From: Acetobacter sacchari
Lineage (GTDB): Bacteria; Pseudomonadota; Alphaproteobacteria; Acetobacterales; Acetobacteraceae
Direction of reading: 5' to 3'
Assembly (NCBI RefSeq): GCF_017377715.1
Contig: NZ_JAFVMF010000008.1
Span: 124,001 to 188,000, forward strand
Length of the DNA stretch: 64,000 bases
Shown here: positions 1 to 7,301 of the stretch, piece after piece
How positions within the stretch are numbered: the first letter of the stretch is position 1
Layout of the letters: every line of letters starts with the position of its first letter
The notes under the pieces: model-generated
The model's database searches: none
Told to the model about the DNA's origin: nothing
Seen by the model: the letters and a program-made list of their open reading frames with translations, nothing else
Made by a program: the position numbers and the translations under genes

Positions 1-1292
1 CTCCCAACCACGTGACGGCGACGCCTTCGTCCAAGCTGAACGCCAACAACAGTAACCAGTTCATGTCATCGGGCCAGTCTGGGGGGACAGGCCTCGGTCT
101 GGGCTCGTCGAGCACTTCCAGCGGCACTCAGTCAAGTTCACTGTTGGGTGGATCGTCGGGCTCTACGAGCACGGGGCAGACGCAGGGGGGCAGCGGATCT
201 GACGCCAGCGGCCAGAATGGGCAAGGATCAGACGGTATTTCGAATAATCCTCTTTTGGGTGGTCTTGGTAATTCTTCTGATACCCGTTCGACCGATAGCG
301 AGATCCGTATCATCCCGGATCTGCAGAATAACGCCGTCCTTGTCTATGGCACCACGAACGAGACGGAGACGGTTTCGTCCATGCTGCGCAAAGTGGACAT
401 AATGCCGTTGCAGGTCAGGGTGGACGCGACGGTGGCCGAAGTGACTCTTAACGACACCTTGCAATATGGAACGCAGTTCTTTTTCAAATCTGGCGGCATC
501 AACGGCATCCTGAGCACGGCCACGCAGACGCTGACTTCGGGTAATCTTGCGACATCGGAACTGTCGAGCAGCTTCCCGGGCTTTGTGATCGGTGGCCACG
601 GAGCGGCGGGAGCGCCGTTCGTCATCAACGCGTTGCAGGAAGTGACGTCCGTGAGGGTTCTGTCATCGCCGGAGCTGATGGTCGTAGACAACCAGCAGGC
701 GTCGTTGATGGTTGGCGATGAAGTTCCCTATCTGACAGGGAGCACGACCGGAGTCCTGACGTCCAATTCGACGATCACGAACTCCATCAGCTACCAGCCG
801 ACCGGTGTTATTCTGCAGGTGACCCCGCATGTCAGCAATGGCGGAGTGGTCACGCTCGACATTTCACAGCAGGTCAGTTCTGTGGCGTCTACGACGACCT
901 CCTCGGGTAGCGGCACGATCAACAGTCCTACGTTCTCCCAGCGTATGGTCACGTCTCGGGTGGTCATTTCGGATGGACAGACCGTCGGATTGGCCGGGTT
1001 GATCTCGGACAAATCGAACAAGGCGAATCAGGGAATTCCGTGGCTGAAAGACGTGCCGATTCTCGGACTGCTGGGTGGCACGCAGAATAATACTCGTGAA
1101 CGAACCGAACTTCTCGTCCTGATCACGCCGCACGTCATCCACAATCAGACAGACGCATACGCCCTGACCGCCGATCTGCGGGAGCAGCTTCCCCGGGCGG
1201 CTGTGTTGCCTCACGACTTGAACGTCATGCCGATGACAGGGTCTGATAACCCGCAGCACCGTGTGCTGCATAGCATTGGCCTCAATGACTGA
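1..1292 (+). CDS. gspD: Type II secretion secretin GspD, C-terminal part (cut by window start)
   Basis: Outer-membrane secretin that forms the exit channel of the type II secretion system. The frame is open to the left edge (first full codon at position 3), so the N-terminal domains lie outside the window; the GTG at 12 is not a credible start. What is visible begins with a long Ser/Gly-rich linker (roughly the first 85 residues), as found inside the N-domain region of GspD. It is followed by a last N-type domain (IIPDLQNNAVLVYGT) and the secretin barrel, with VLSSPELMVVDNQQASLMVG, PTGVILQVTPHV and a C-terminal TELLVLITPHVI. The tail of the gene overlaps gspK by 8 bases, which indicates one operon and translational coupling. 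Family assignment is secure; the true start is unknown. Confidence 0.93.
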   Translation, partial: PNHVTATPSSKLNANNSNQFMSSGQSGGTGLGLGSSSTSSGTQSSSLLGGSSGSTSTGQTQGGSGSDASGQNGQGSDGISNNPLLGGLGNSSDTRSTDSEIRIIPDLQNNAVLVYGTTNETETVSSMLRKVDIMPLQVRVDATVAEVTLNDTLQYGTQFFFKSGGINGILSTATQTLTSGNLATSELSSSFPGFVIGGHGAAGAPFVINALQEVTSVRVLSSPELMVVDNQQASLMVGDEVPYLTGSTTGVLTSNSTITNSISYQPTGVILQVTPHVSNGGVVTLDISQQVSSVASTTTSSGSGTINSPTFSQRMVTSRVVISDGQTVGLAGLISDKSNKANQGIPWLKDVPILGLLGGTQNNTRERTELLVLITPHVIHNQTDAYALTADLREQLPRAAVLPHDLNVMPMTGSDNPQHRVLHSIGLND

Positions 1293-2103
1293 TCCCCGTG
1301 ATACCCGTCGTGGGGAGGAGGGAGGGTTTGCGCTGCTGCTGGTCCTGTGGATGCTTGGCTTTCTCGCATTGCTGGTGAGCCAGACTCTTTCGACAGGCCG
1401 CGCCGCGTTACGCCTGGGCGATGCAGCGCTTGAGCGGGCGAGACTGGAGACCATGGCGGACGCCGCGATCACTACGGAGCTGTTTTCAGTCGCAACAGGC
1501 GTAAGTGGCGCCGGCGGAGTCTGGAAGGTGTCTGGTGACGAGAAGAATCTCGTGCAGGTTCGCAGCATCATCGAGCGAAACAAGATCAATCCGAATGCGG
1601 TCAGCGTGACGTTGATGCAGGCGTTGTTGGTGGCGAGCGGCACGCCGCCGGACAAGGCGACGGTGCTCGCAAATGCGATCTTCGCCTGGAAAAATCCGGA
1701 TTTGCAGGAGCAAGCGCCATCGTCGCAAGGACGGGAAGAAAGTCGCTGCGTTCCGCTCGGCGCGCCGTTTCATACTTTCGACGATCTTGCTGTGGTGCCG
1801 GGGATGACGCGCTCATTGGCGCAGGCGCTCGCCCCCCATATGTCGTTTGCGCAAATGCAGCCGACATCGTCCCTCACGCGCGATCCCGTCGTCCGGGCGG
1901 CGCTCGTCAAGGCAGGGTTGGTCATTCCGGGGCAAGCTATCCAGAGGGAAGATGTTGAGGACGAAGAGGCGCTGGTGGTCGTCGACGCGAAGGCTTCAGG
2001 TGATGGCGGTGCGATGCTCCGTCATGCGGAGGTTGTGCTTCTGCCCGATGCGCGCCCCGTTCCCTGGCGCGTCATGCGTTGGGAAACGAGTGACATTCAT
2101 TGA
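1285..2103 (+). CDS. gspK: Type II secretion minor pseudopilin GspK
   Basis: Minor pseudopilin that caps the tip of the type II pseudopilus with GspI and GspJ. The ATG at 1285 overlaps the gspD stop and gives a 272-residue protein with a short charged leader, a prepilin-peptidase-like site (EEGGFALLLVLW) and one N-terminal hydrophobic helix. As usual for GspK, the helix lacks the Glu at +5 seen in other pseudopilins. A large periplasmic domain follows, including a helix-hairpin-helix-like stretch (FDDLAVVPGMT). The longer frame from 1261 would run deep into gspD and has no motif support. The gene is followed head-on by gspG. GspH, I and J are not between gspD and gspK, so they must lie upstream or elsewhere. 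Confidence 0.88.
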   Translation: MTDPRDTRRGEEGGFALLLVLWMLGFLALLVSQTLSTGRAALRLGDAALERARLETMADAAITTELFSVATGVSGAGGVWKVSGDEKNLVQVRSIIERNKINPNAVSVTLMQALLVASGTPPDKATVLANAIFAWKNPDLQEQAPSSQGREESRCVPLGAPFHTFDDLAVVPGMTRSLAQALAPHMSFAQMQPTSSLTRDPVVRAALVKAGLVIPGQAIQREDVEDEEALVVVDAKASGDGGAMLRHAEVVLLPDARPVPWRVMRWETSDIH

Positions 2104-2110
2104 ATGCGCG

Positions 2111-2551
2111 TCAAGGATTGCAGATTTCTTCATGTCCAGTGCTATCACGAGCACTTCCGGATGGGCCTTGAGAGCAAAGATCGTAATCGTGATTCTCTCG
2201 ATCGGAAGGCGAGCGATAGGTATAGGGATGCCGCCATGGATCGAGTGGAGCGGTGGCGTCCTTGAGGTAAGGGCCGTTCCAGCTTTCGGCGGACGACGGT
2301 CGATGAATGAGCGCATCCAGCCCGTCTTCGGTTGTCGGGTAGGCGCCGTTGTCCAGCTTGTACATGTCGAGAACGGAGCCAATTCGCGCGATTGATTGCT
2401 TTGCGACGGACACGCGCGCCCCGCCCAACTGCCGGAGCGCGGCGGGCGCGACCAACCCGACGAGAAGGCCGAGGATAGCGAGCACGACGAGAATTTCCAG
2501 CAGCGTGAAGCCGGCGTCGCCTTCGTTCCGGTGATCGGGGAGGTTTGACAT
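2111..2551 (-). CDS. gspG: Type II secretion major pseudopilin GspG
   Basis: Major subunit of the type II pseudopilus. The 146-residue product has a short leader ending in Gly before FTLLEILVVLAILGLL, the classic prepilin cleavage site with Glu at +5, then one long hydrophobic helix. The GspG-specific globular domain is present: LDMYKLDNGAYPTTEDGLDAL, a W-NGPYLK segment, DPWRHPYTYRSP and a C-terminal region rich in Asp and Gly that normally binds calcium. Length fits the family (about 140-150). The gene is odd in position: it lies alone on the strand opposite gspD-gspK and ends 7 bases from the gspK stop, whereas gspG is normally inside the same operon. It needs its own promoter in the 2552-2697 gap. 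Confidence 0.93.
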   Translation of the reverse strand: MSNLPDHRNEGDAGFTLLEILVVLAILGLLVGLVAPAALRQLGGARVSVAKQSIARIGSVLDMYKLDNGAYPTTEDGLDALIHRPSSAESWNGPYLKDATAPLDPWRHPYTYRSPSDRENHDYDLCSQGPSGSARDSTGHEEICNP

Positions 2552-2697
2552 TTCTGTAAAAGAACTTTCGCGATATCGATTCCGATACGTTAGTAAACCG
2601 ACCGAACCGTGGCAGGACAGGGTAGAATTGTTAAAGAACTATGAAACATGATGTCCGACCTTCGACTTGAAAGGATATGCCTCTATAAGAGCTGTCC

Positions 2698-3111
2698 ATG
2701 CCCGCGCCTCTACTCGCCTGCGTGCTCGCCGCAGCAATCCGCTATGACATCCCGCCCCGGGTTTTCCCGACGATATGGGAGGTTGAGCGCGGAGCGAATG
2801 GCGTTGTTCATCGGAATGCGGATGGATCGTCCGATCTCGGCCTGATGCAGATAAACACCCGATGGGTCGAGGTGATTTCGAAAATAACACATATGCCTGC
2901 GGTCCAGACTGCGGCGCGTCTGGTTTCCGACGGATGTTTCAACGTCGCGGCGTCGGCGGTGGTGTTGCGCACGTATCTCAATGAGACCCACGGCGACCTT
3001 ATGCAGGCTATCGGAGATTATCATTCGCACACGCAGGGTTTGAACGAGGATTATCAAAAAAAGATATTAGAGCAAGCACGAAAGCTTTTTCCAACGCCGC
3101 CGTCGCAGTAG
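2698..3111 (+). CDS. Small lytic transglycosylase (SLT domain)
   Basis: Probable murein lytic transglycosylase of the SLT/VirB1-like type, which cleaves the MurNAc-GlcNAc bond of peptidoglycan. The 137-residue protein is almost entirely SLT domain: a catalytic-Glu region (FPTIWEVERG), the lysozyme-fold GLMQIN-type motif (SDLGLMQINTRW), and a later Ala-rich helix followed by AIGDYHSH, resembling the usual YN-G segment. The ATG at 2698 is the first start after an in-frame stop at 2686-2688; a leader of about 15 hydrophobic residues could act as a weak export signal but is not convincing. It is divergent from gspG. Proximity to the type II genes suggests a role in opening the cell wall for the secretion machine, but that is inference. 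Confidence 0.8.
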   Translation: MPAPLLACVLAAAIRYDIPPRVFPTIWEVERGANGVVHRNADGSSDLGLMQINTRWVEVISKITHMPAVQTAARLVSDGCFNVAASAVVLRTYLNETHGDLMQAIGDYHSHTQGLNEDYQKKILEQARKLFPTPPSQ

Positions 3112-3126
3112 CGCACCTGAATACAG

Positions 3127-3669
3127 TTAGTCGGCGCGCGACGCGTGTGCGCCGACAGGTCGCGATATCGCGGATGCGATTCGCAAAAATCCTTCTTCCT
3201 CTTCGATATGTACATAAGGAAGAGGCGAGGGGGCGGGGCCGTCCATGACTTGTCCATTGTGATCCACGTCATATGCCGAGCCATGACACGGACACACGAG
3301 AAGGCGTCGCTCTACGTTCCACCCGGAGACGAAGCAGCCCGCATGTGGGCAGATCACTGAAAAGCCGACAATCGCGGTAGGTGTTTGTAGAATCCAAAAG
3401 CGATTGAAACTTGTTTCCTTGCGCGGGTCACCATTTTCGGAATTGATCGGCCAGCACATGATGGGCGCGTGCACGCTCAGAATATCGTGCGGCGTCAGTC
3501 TTTTCTCCGCATTATCCGACACTTTGCACAGAAAATCTTTTGTGGCGAAGGTCGTGCGGGCGCTGGCTCCGAATGTTTGCGCCCGGATGTGTGCGCTGCA
3601 GCAAAGGGCCCCACCTAACAGTCCGGCGACGTGACGGCGGGATAGAAGGTTTGAGTCGTTAACATCCAC
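3127..3669 (-). CDS. Exported Rieske [2Fe-2S] protein
   Basis: Periplasmic or membrane-anchored Rieske iron-sulfur protein. The cluster-binding motifs are clear: CPHAGC and CPCHGSAYD, separated by about 15 residues, with the following GPAPSPLPY loop typical of Rieske folds. The N-terminus has a twin-arginine-like signal (LSRRHVAGLLGGALCCSA). I prefer the GTG at 3669, which puts the RR pair near residue 11; the longer frame from ATG 3771 adds a basic tail with no export logic and runs into the phosphate-box-like repeats. The redox partner is not evident: no cytochrome bc1 or oxidase genes are adjacent. It could be an arsenite-oxidase-type small subunit without its large subunit, or an electron donor to the nearby di-haem peroxidase. 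Function unresolved. Confidence 0.78.
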   Translation of the reverse strand: MDVNDSNLLSRRHVAGLLGGALCCSAHIRAQTFGASARTTFATKDFLCKVSDNAEKRLTPHDILSVHAPIMCWPINSENGDPRKETSFNRFWILQTPTAIVGFSVICPHAGCFVSGWNVERRLLVCPCHGSAYDVDHNGQVMDGPAPSPLPYVHIEEEEGFLRIASAISRPVGAHASRAD

Positions 3670-3757
3670 CGCGCCACGCCGCCTACAAGTTATTCGGTAT
3701 GGTCTCTTATAGGGACTGAACAAGGACGAGACAGGACGTCTCGAAATCATCATGAAA

Positions 3758-3782
3758 ATGTCATATGTCATTTCACAGTCAT
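3758..3782. promoter_or_regulatory. PHO-box-like direct repeats
   Basis: Three copies of a GTCAT-type heptamer: ATGTCAT at 3758-3764 and 3765-3771, then CAGTCAT at 3776-3782. The last two are 11 bases apart start to start, the period of the PhoB box (CTGTCAT, 4 bases, CTGTCAT), and each matches the consensus heptamer in 6 of 7 positions. The site lies in the divergent gap 3670-4047, about 90 bases upstream of the Rieske start and 266 upstream of the phosphoesterase. The rest of this gap is AT-rich and holds no gene. Confidence 0.45.
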
Positions 3783-4047
3783 TCTGATTTAAGAATCGTT
3801 ATCAACTTCATGAATTGTTTGGAATTTTAACAGAATCATCACACAGCTTTTTTTGATCTCGTCCTATTCACGCCGCAGGCTCCGGTGCCTTCAGTTTGCG
3901 GGCGATATAGGCAGAAGCTCAATGTTGACCGCGACATGTCGGAATCAGGAGAGCCCCCACTCCCGGGTCATCTTTCGGGGCCAGTGATGATGCGTCTTGT
4001 TCGTGCGCCGATCGCTCTGGTTCCTCCATCATGAAAGGTTGCGAACT

Positions 4048-5820
4048 GTGTTCGTAAAACGCGCGCGGATGACATTGTCCGCCCTGTTGTCACTCTCGAT
4101 CTTCACGCCGCAGATTACGCTGGCGCATGATGGCTGGTCTGGTCAGTGGGGCCGCCCCTCCCCGGAATCGTTCGCGCATACCCGCACGCCTATCAAGCAC
4201 ATCGTCGTGATCTATCAGGAGAACGTTTCCTTCGATCACTATTTCGCCACGTACCCGTACGCGACGAACGCTTCGGGCGAGCCGTCCTTCAAGGCGGCTC
4301 CCGGAACTCCCAGCGTAAACAACCTGCGCAACAATGACCTGCTTCTGCAAAACCCGAACACCAACTCCGCAAACGGGACAGGCGCCGCGTTGCCGTTCCG
4401 CCTGGACAGGTCTCAGGCCAGCACGGCCGATCAGAATCATGCGTACACGGCTGAACAGATGGCCTATGACGCAGGAAAGGCTGATCTGTTTCCGCTTTAC
4501 ACCGGCTCGGGCACGTCCGGAGGCGTTGGCGCGTTCGGCACAAAGGGGCAGGTCATGGGGTACTATGACGGCAACACCGTCACGGCCTTGTGGCATTATG
4601 CGCAGCGCTTCGCGATGAGCGACAACGCCTACACCGATACATACGGTCCTTCGACGCCTGGCGCGCTGGAAGTCGTCTCTGGTCAAACCAACGGCATGAA
4701 AATTGTCGCCACGACCCAAAGCCCCAGCACAAAAGCCAAGTCGTCGTCCTATGTCGCGGACGGGCAGGGCGGCTGGACAATGGTCAACGACATCGACCCC
4801 GCTTACGACACCTGTTCGTCTGCGACGAATCAGGTTCAGATGACCAGCAAAAATATCGGCGATCTGCTGAATGATCGCGGTGTCACGTGGGGCGGCTTCA
4901 TGGGCGGCTTCGATCTGGGGTCCACGAACAGCGATGGCACCACCGGATGCAAGCGACAGACTTATTCATCAGTTGTTTCCGAGAATGTCGCCGACTACAT
5001 CCCGCACCATAACTGGTTCCAGTATTACGTCAGCACGTCGAATCCGACCCATGCCCGGCCGAAGTCAGATCGCACCATCGGATATTCATACATCCCCGGC
5101 GGTTCGGAAAAAGAGCCCGCCAATCACGAGTACGATCTTGAAGACTTCTACAAGGCCGTAAAGAAGGGGAATTTCCCCTCCGTTTCGTTTATCAAAATGC
5201 CTGCATATCAGGATGGTCACGCTGGCTACTCCGATCCGCTCGATGAACAGGCGGGCATCGTCAAGCTCGTGAACTTCATCCAGAAGCGCCCCGAGTGGCG
5301 GGATACCGCTATCGTCGTAGGGTATGACGACTCTGACGGCTGGTATGACCACGCTTTCGTCAAGCCGACCCATTCCTCCTATGCAGCTTCGGCTGACCAG
5401 TTGAATGGCGACGGAGCCTGCGGAACTGGAGACGCTCCTGAGGGCGTGCTGGGCAAGACCGTGAATGGCCGCTGCGGCCCCGGAACGCGCACTCCGCTGA
5501 TGGTGATTTCTCCGTGGGCGAAGATCAACTATGTCGCTCATAATCTGGTGACGCAAAGCTCTGTGGTCCGCTTCATCGAGGACAACTGGCTGGGGGGCGC
5601 ACGTCTTGGCGGCGGCTCCTTTGATGCGGCGGCTGGCAAGCTGGATGACATGTTCGACTTCACCCGGCCACCGCAGAAAGCCACCTTGCTGCTGGATCCG
5701 GAAACCGGCGACATTCGCCACGATGGGCTTCGTTCCGGTCATGACGACGACGGCGACCACAACCATCACTGGTTCGGTCACGGTGGTGACGAATCTCCGT
5801 TCGGCCCGCAGTTCCAGTAA
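4048..5820 (+). CDS. Secreted phosphoesterase (phospholipase C / acid phosphatase AcpA family)
   Basis: Member of the bacterial phosphoesterase family that includes phospholipase C and Francisella AcpA. It would hydrolyse phosphate esters or phospholipids outside the cytoplasm. Family marks are IKHIVVIYQENVSFDHYFATY near the N-terminus, NAYTDTYGPSTPGALEVVSG, and a C-terminal DDSDGWYDHAF followed by GRCGPGTRTPLMVISPWAK. I choose GTG 4048 because a GAAAGG ribosome site lies 10 bases before it. It yields a 590-residue protein with a basic start and a hydrophobic export signal ending in ITLAHDG; a TTG at 3997 would only add an implausible leader. The last 35 residues are rich in His, Asp and Gly (HDDDGDHNHHWFGHGGDE), an unusual tail that may bind metal. 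The peroxidase gene follows after 14 bases. Confidence 0.86.
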   Translation: MFVKRARMTLSALLSLSIFTPQITLAHDGWSGQWGRPSPESFAHTRTPIKHIVVIYQENVSFDHYFATYPYATNASGEPSFKAAPGTPSVNNLRNNDLLLQNPNTNSANGTGAALPFRLDRSQASTADQNHAYTAEQMAYDAGKADLFPLYTGSGTSGGVGAFGTKGQVMGYYDGNTVTALWHYAQRFAMSDNAYTDTYGPSTPGALEVVSGQTNGMKIVATTQSPSTKAKSSSYVADGQGGWTMVNDIDPAYDTCSSATNQVQMTSKNIGDLLNDRGVTWGGFMGGFDLGSTNSDGTTGCKRQTYSSVVSENVADYIPHHNWFQYYVSTSNPTHARPKSDRTIGYSYIPGGSEKEPANHEYDLEDFYKAVKKGNFPSVSFIKMPAYQDGHAGYSDPLDEQAGIVKLVNFIQKRPEWRDTAIVVGYDDSDGWYDHAFVKPTHSSYAASADQLNGDGACGTGDAPEGVLGKTVNGRCGPGTRTPLMVISPWAKINYVAHNLVTQSSVVRFIEDNWLGGARLGGGSFDAAAGKLDDMFDFTRPPQKATLLLDPETGDIRHDGLRSGHDDDGDHNHHWFGHGGDESPFGPQFQ

Positions 5821-5834
5821 ATTTTCAGGCTGGA

Positions 5835-7196
5835 ATGAGAGATTGCTCAAAACAGACGCGGTTCCTGTGGAAGTGCGTCGCCGCCCTGACGGTGTTTTTC
5901 ATCGCCGGGGCGCATGCTCAGGCGGGGGGGACGTGTCAGCCCCGCTCTGACGGCTCCAATCCGTGCCCGGTTGCGTTGCATAGGCCGGACTCTCGGCCAT
6001 TGTCTGCGATGGCGCAAATTGGCAGGGCGATGTTTTACGACACCGCCCTGTCAGGATCTGGACGTCTGTCCTGCGCCTCCTGCCATGATCCAGAGAATCA
6101 TTATGGACCGTCGGGCGCGGCCGCGGTGTTTCTTGGCGGGACAGATATGAAGAGCCAGGGACGCCGCGCGGTGCCATCTCTGATGTATCTGGAGCGCCAG
6201 CCGGCGTTCAGCATCGGCCCTGACGATCCTCTCGCGGAAACCGCGCCGCAAATACAGGCGGCGTCGGCTACAACGTCTCATGGACCGAAGAGCGCAGCGA
6301 ACACGGCGGCTTCGGCTGCCAACCTTGTGCCGCAGGGCGGGTTGTTCTGGGATGGGCGCGCAGACACTTTTCAGCAGCAGGCGACTGGGCCTCTTTACGA
6401 CCCGGTTGAAATGGCGTCGACGCGTGAGAAAGTGCTCGATCGTCTTAATCACGCCCCTTATACAGCAGCGCTCATGCAAATGGCGGGGGTCTCAGGAGAA
6501 AAGTCACCGGATTTTCTGCTTGATGAGGCAATGTTCGCGCTGTCCCGATATCAGGTCGAGGAAAAGGATTTCCATCCGTATTCAAGCAAATTTGACTCCT
6601 GGCTTGAGGGGCGCGCGAAGTTCACCTCCCTGGAGCGCCGTGGGTATTTGTTATTCAATGATCCCGAGAAAGGAAATTGCGCCGCCTGTCACGTCGACAC
6701 ACCTCAGGCGAATGGACTGCCGCCGCTCTTCACCGATCATCAATACGAAGCTCTGGGCGCGCCGAGAAATTTAGATATTTTGATGAACCGTGATGCGTCT
6801 CACTATGATCTGGGTGTTTGCGACGCTCAGAGCGCAGGAAGAAAAGCGCTTGCAGCCTATTGCGGTATGTTCGCAACTCCAACCCTTCGTAATTCGGCGA
6901 CACGAAAAGTTTTTTTTCATAACGGCGTATTCCATTCGCTCGACAAGGTTCTTGAGTTTTACGCATTGCGCGATATCGACCCCGCGAGATTCTATGGGCG
7001 CGATTCATCGGGAAACGTAAGGGCTTACGACGATTTGCCTCAACAATATCGAGCGAATCTGGATACGACAGATGCTCCGCTCGATCGTAAGCCCGGGGAT
7101 CAACCTGGAGTTTCCGAAGATGAACGCGCAGCGATTATCGCATTTCTCAAGACCCTGACGGACCGTCATGTCACGACGGGCCATGGCGCTCCGTAA
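5835..7196 (+). CDS. Di-haem cytochrome c peroxidase (CcpA/MauG family)
   Basis: Periplasmic di-haem peroxidase that reduces hydrogen peroxide with electrons from a c-type cytochrome. The 453-residue product has an N-terminal signal peptide (hydrophobic stretch about residues 12-28, ending AGAHAQA) and two haem c sites, CASCH at 80-84 and CAACH at 282-286. The spacing and the segments FWDGRADTFQQQATGPL and FATPTLRNSATRKVFFHNGVF are typical of CcpA/MauG proteins. It lies 14 bases behind the phosphoesterase, so the two are probably co-transcribed, perhaps under phosphate control. A cysteine-rich N-terminal patch (GGTCQPRSDGSNPCPV) is unusual. A physiological link between peroxide removal and phosphoester hydrolysis is not obvious. 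Alternative: a MauG-like maturation enzyme. Confidence 0.9.
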   Translation: MRDCSKQTRFLWKCVAALTVFFIAGAHAQAGGTCQPRSDGSNPCPVALHRPDSRPLSAMAQIGRAMFYDTALSGSGRLSCASCHDPENHYGPSGAAAVFLGGTDMKSQGRRAVPSLMYLERQPAFSIGPDDPLAETAPQIQAASATTSHGPKSAANTAASAANLVPQGGLFWDGRADTFQQQATGPLYDPVEMASTREKVLDRLNHAPYTAALMQMAGVSGEKSPDFLLDEAMFALSRYQVEEKDFHPYSSKFDSWLEGRAKFTSLERRGYLLFNDPEKGNCAACHVDTPQANGLPPLFTDHQYEALGAPRNLDILMNRDASHYDLGVCDAQSAGRKALAAYCGMFATPTLRNSATRKVFFHNGVFHSLDKVLEFYALRDIDPARFYGRDSSGNVRAYDDLPQQYRANLDTTDAPLDRKPGDQPGVSEDERAAIIAFLKTLTDRHVTTGHGAP

Positions 7197-7301
7197 TCAC
7201 GTTTTTCCTCGGTGCAGAAGGTCAGGTTCGGAAAATATATGGCGTTGCTGACGTTTTCGAAATTCTATAAATTCGAACGCCAGCAGCGTGTAGTGCGCGA
7301 T

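Noticed and set aside
864..1655. 263-codon minus-strand frame across gspD-gspK
   Set aside because: Antisense shadow of two genes with clear secretion-family motifs.
3670..3771. Longer N-terminus of the 3.1 kb Rieske protein starting at ATG 3771
   Set aside because: It would bury the twin-arginine signal about 45 residues inside the protein and overlap the regulatory repeats; the GTG at 3669 fits better.
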